Source: Gracilibacteraceae bacterium (GTDB lineage: Bacteria; Bacillota; Desulfitobacteriia; Desulfitobacteriales; Syntrophobotulaceae). Taken from it: a DNA stretch of 6,868 nucleotides. Within the stretch, counting starts at the first letter, position 1; every line of letters begins with the position of its first letter. The translations under genes were made by a program, and so were the position numbers. The stretch covers positions 1 to 6,868 of the forward strand of contig JAISQG010000074.1 of assembly GCA_031274335.1 (NCBI GenBank). The letters run 5' to 3'. Shown piece by piece: positions 5,916-6,868 of this stretch. Below the pieces are notes generated by a model. The model saw only the letters and a list, made by a program, of their open reading frames with translations. It was not told the origin of the DNA and made no database searches.

Positions 5916-6204
5916 ACTTGAGAGAGCCCTGCTGGGCATGTGCTTTTTTTTGCTGATCGCGACACTCAGCGCATGTACGCTTCTCATTCCCCGCAATGGC
6001 GAGAGCGGCAACTATGTGGGCAGCACCAATCTGGAGGCGAACAAAGAGAGCCTGGCCAAAGGCTATGATATAAACGAGAAGGACTTGGGCAATCCTCCTT
6101 TGTTTTATGCCATGTACCACAGAAAAGACACGTTGTGTCAAGGTAGTTTTTCAGGAAAGTTTATTTTCAGCGAATTGAACAATCACCAATCCGGCAAATT
6201 GTAA
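5905..6204 (+). CDS. Small lipoprotein of unknown function, 99 residues
   Basis: The N-terminus is a clear lipoprotein signal: positive residues (MKSRLER), a hydrophobic run (residues 8-20), then the lipobox L21-S22-A23-C24. The mature product would be 76 residues, lipid-attached at C24 and exposed outside the cytoplasmic membrane. It is hydrophilic, with one further cysteine (C78) and the segment NPPLFYAMYHRKD (63-75). I recognise no domain. The ATG at 5905 lies 4 nt after AGGGGG (5895-5900) and 11 nt inside the preceding gene, implying translational coupling. The last 25 or so codons are richer in A/T than the first half and read as low-information sequence. The natural C-terminus may have been lost at the junction with the AT-richer region that follows. 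Confidence 0.72.
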   Translation: MKSRLERALLGMCFFLLIATLSACTLLIPRNGESGNYVGSTNLEANKESLAKGYDINEKDLGNPPLFYAMYHRKDTLCQGSFSGKFIFSELNNHQSGKL

Positions 6205-6406
6205 AATTTGGCGAAGCGGGTCTTGCTCCTGCACCCTGTGCCTTCAGGGGCTGTTTGTAAAGACTGTTTGTTACCTGCAAGCACCGAAAATTTCTTTCAA
6301 GGCACTGCGGTACGATGATATGTCGCCAAGTCCACTTTTGTCGTGCAAAAACCGAAGATTCAACAGCCATACCAGATAATTTTCTACTATATCGCGAGAT
6401 TTTCTG
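6205..6406. other. AT-richer intergenic spacer, no convincing gene
   Basis: No frame on either strand has a start with a ribosome binding site. There is a weak 6-bp stem, CAAATT (6195-6200) with AATTTG (6205-6210), over the lipoprotein stop codon. The stretch also holds a direct repeat CTGTTTGT (6251-6258, 6264-6271) and an imperfect 17-nt repeat (6276-6292 and 6344-6360). Composition differs from the GC-richer genes to the left, consistent with a boundary between core and acquired DNA. Confidence 0.5.
6276..6360 (+). repeat. Imperfect 17-nt direct repeat pair
   Basis: TGCAAGCACCGAAAATT (6276-6292) and TGCAAAAACCGAAGATT (6344-6360) match at 14 of 17 positions and start 68 nt apart. They lie just upstream of the promoter for the HTH gene. 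They could be regulator sites or traces of a duplication; chance is not excluded. Confidence 0.3.
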
Positions 6407-6435
6407 TTGCATTCTCAATTCAGGTATGGTATACT
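6407..6435 (+). promoter_or_regulatory. Extended -10 promoter of the HTH regulator and downstream gene
   Basis: TTGCAT (6407-6412) and TATACT (6430-6435) are separated by 17 nt, and the TGG directly before TATACT makes an extended -10 (TGnTATACT). Transcription should start near 6442, about 35 nt before the GTG start. A dyad overlaps the -10, suggesting repression by the HTH protein encoded next. Confidence 0.75.
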
Positions 6436-6438
6436 GAA
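6419..6438. promoter_or_regulatory. Dyad over the -10 box, candidate HTH operator
   Basis: TTCA-g-GTAT-ggt-ATAC-TGAA is an inverted repeat with one unpaired G in the left arm. It covers the extended -10 of the promoter. Small Cro/C1-type regulators commonly bind such dyads in their own promoter, so negative autoregulation is likely but inferred. Confidence 0.42.
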
Positions 6439-6476
6439 TCATCGAAAGGCAGGGAGCAAGAAGCGAGGTGAGCCAA

Positions 6477-6713
6477 GTGGCGGTTAGTTATAAGAAATTA
6501 TGGAAAATATTGATTGACAAAGACATGAAGAAGCAGGACTTGCAGAAGGCAACCGGCGTATCTTGGGGTGTGATAACGAAGCTGTCCAAGGGGGAAACCG
6601 TCAGCATGGAAGTGTTGATAAAATTATGCAAATGTCTGGACTGCAGCATTGATGATATGCTGGATATTTTACCGGATGAAACTGATTCCGGAAAGGCAAC
6701 GGAACAGAGTTAA
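6477..6713 (+). CDS. Small Cro/C1-type helix-turn-helix regulator (YozG-like)
   Basis: This 78-residue protein is almost entirely one HTH domain (HTH_26/XRE type, PF13443, COG3655). The start MAVSYKKLWKILIDKDMKK is typical of the group. Helix 2 is at about 18-27 (KKQDLQKATG), the recognition helix at 29-37 (SWGVITKLS), then KGETVSMEVLIKLCKCLDC, which closes the bundle. The polar tail (66-78) is probably flexible. Three cysteines (C51, C53, C56) are close together; redox or metal sensing is possible but speculative. The GTG at 6477 follows GAGGTGA (6465-6471) by 5 nt; the upstream GTG at 6468 lies inside that site. It likely represses its own promoter and the gene that begins 42 nt downstream. 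Such regulators often precede restriction, defence or mobile-element genes. Confidence 0.9.
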   Translation: MAVSYKKLWKILIDKDMKKQDLQKATGVSWGVITKLSKGETVSMEVLIKLCKCLDCSIDDMLDILPDETDSGKATEQS

Positions 6714-6755
6714 CGTTACAAAGTTGAATGAAAGCGAAAGCGAGGGAATGAGCCT

Positions 6756-6868
6756 ATGGCTCGACTTGAAGATATAACAGTTGGGGCAAGCGTAACAGGC
6801 GTCGCGGGTAACGCGCCGGTCAGTGTTGTCGCGGTTAAATGGTACGGCAACGCCGTTCTTGAGATTAC
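6756..6868 (+). CDS. N-terminus of a probable SNF2/DEAD-type helicase (partial)
   Basis: The window ends after 37 codons. The ATG at 6756 follows GAGGG (6742-6746) by 9 nt. The product begins MARLEDITVGASVTGVAG and continues PVSVVAVKWYGNAVLEI, predicted as short beta strands. I recall this pattern (LEDLxxGxxVxG, then PVTVVxVKWxGxxxLElTY) from the first residues of large SNF2/DEAD helicases, often annotated with a DUF3883 domain. They lie in clusters with DUF1156-type DNA methylases, DUF499 ATPases or DISARM-like genes. That identification is from memory of the N-terminal pattern only; no helicase motif lies inside the window. The 42-nt gap after the HTH gene and lack of another promoter support one operon controlled by that regulator. 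Confidence 0.55.
   Translation, partial: MARLEDITVGASVTGVAGNAPVSVVAVKWYGNAVLEI

Noticed and set aside
6167..6442. A minus-strand 91-codon frame across the 6205-6467 spacer
   Set aside because: Its ATG lies inside the HTH promoter, no ribosome binding site precedes it or the internal ATG, and the translation has no recognisable pattern.
1..6868. tRNA, rRNA, CRISPR array, insertion sequence or transposase
   Set aside because: No tRNA-like cloverleaf, repeat-spacer pattern, terminal inverted repeats or transposase motif was found by reading both strands.

Overview
This window reads as chromosomal DNA from a Firmicutes-type bacterium, possibly a diderm (outer-membrane-bearing) lineage such as Negativicutes. 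The evidence is: strong AGGAGG-type ribosome binding sites, frequent TTG and GTG starts, sigma-A promoters with 17-nt spacers, a Gram-positive-type LexA (SOS) box, and a PadR/DUF1048 gene pair, a pairing typical of Firmicutes. The Negativicutes suggestion is weaker. It rests on the look of the M23 peptidase/bactofilin pair and a small lipoprotein, and I cannot confirm it from sequence alone.

Layout, left to right. Positions 1-330 hold a possible 3' end of an upstream gene, a perfect 11-bp hairpin, and a strong promoter with a palindromic operator. This promoter drives a PadR-family repressor (TTG start at 331) and an overlapping DUF1048 protein. A third cistron starts right after DUF1048 with an excellent ribosome binding site but stops after nine codons, so the operon looks cut off. 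A new promoter at 1072-1100 then starts the two-gene cell-shape operon: a membrane-anchored M23 peptidoglycan endopeptidase (TTG start at 1190) and a bactofilin. This operon converges on uvrB (minus strand, 2624-4585), with 22 nt between the stop codons.

The 4586-4824 intergenic region is a divergent control region. Leftward it carries the uvrB promoter with a near-consensus LexA box just upstream. Rightward it carries the promoter, a palindrome and a leader hairpin of a GntR/FCD regulator. Two genes I do not recognise follow that regulator: a soluble 115-residue protein and a 99-residue lipoprotein that overlaps it by 11 nt. They may be co-transcribed with the regulator.

After a 263-bp AT-richer spacer, a strong extended -10 promoter (6407-6435) overlapping a dyad drives a small Cro/C1-type HTH regulator (GTG start at 6477). 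The first 37 codons of another gene follow 42 nt later and run off the window. That N-terminus resembles the start of large SNF2/DEAD-type helicases found in phage-defence and restriction-like clusters. The most interesting reading is therefore that the right edge is the entrance of a defence island whose effector genes lie outside the window. The rest is housekeeping (DNA repair, cell shape) plus local regulators.
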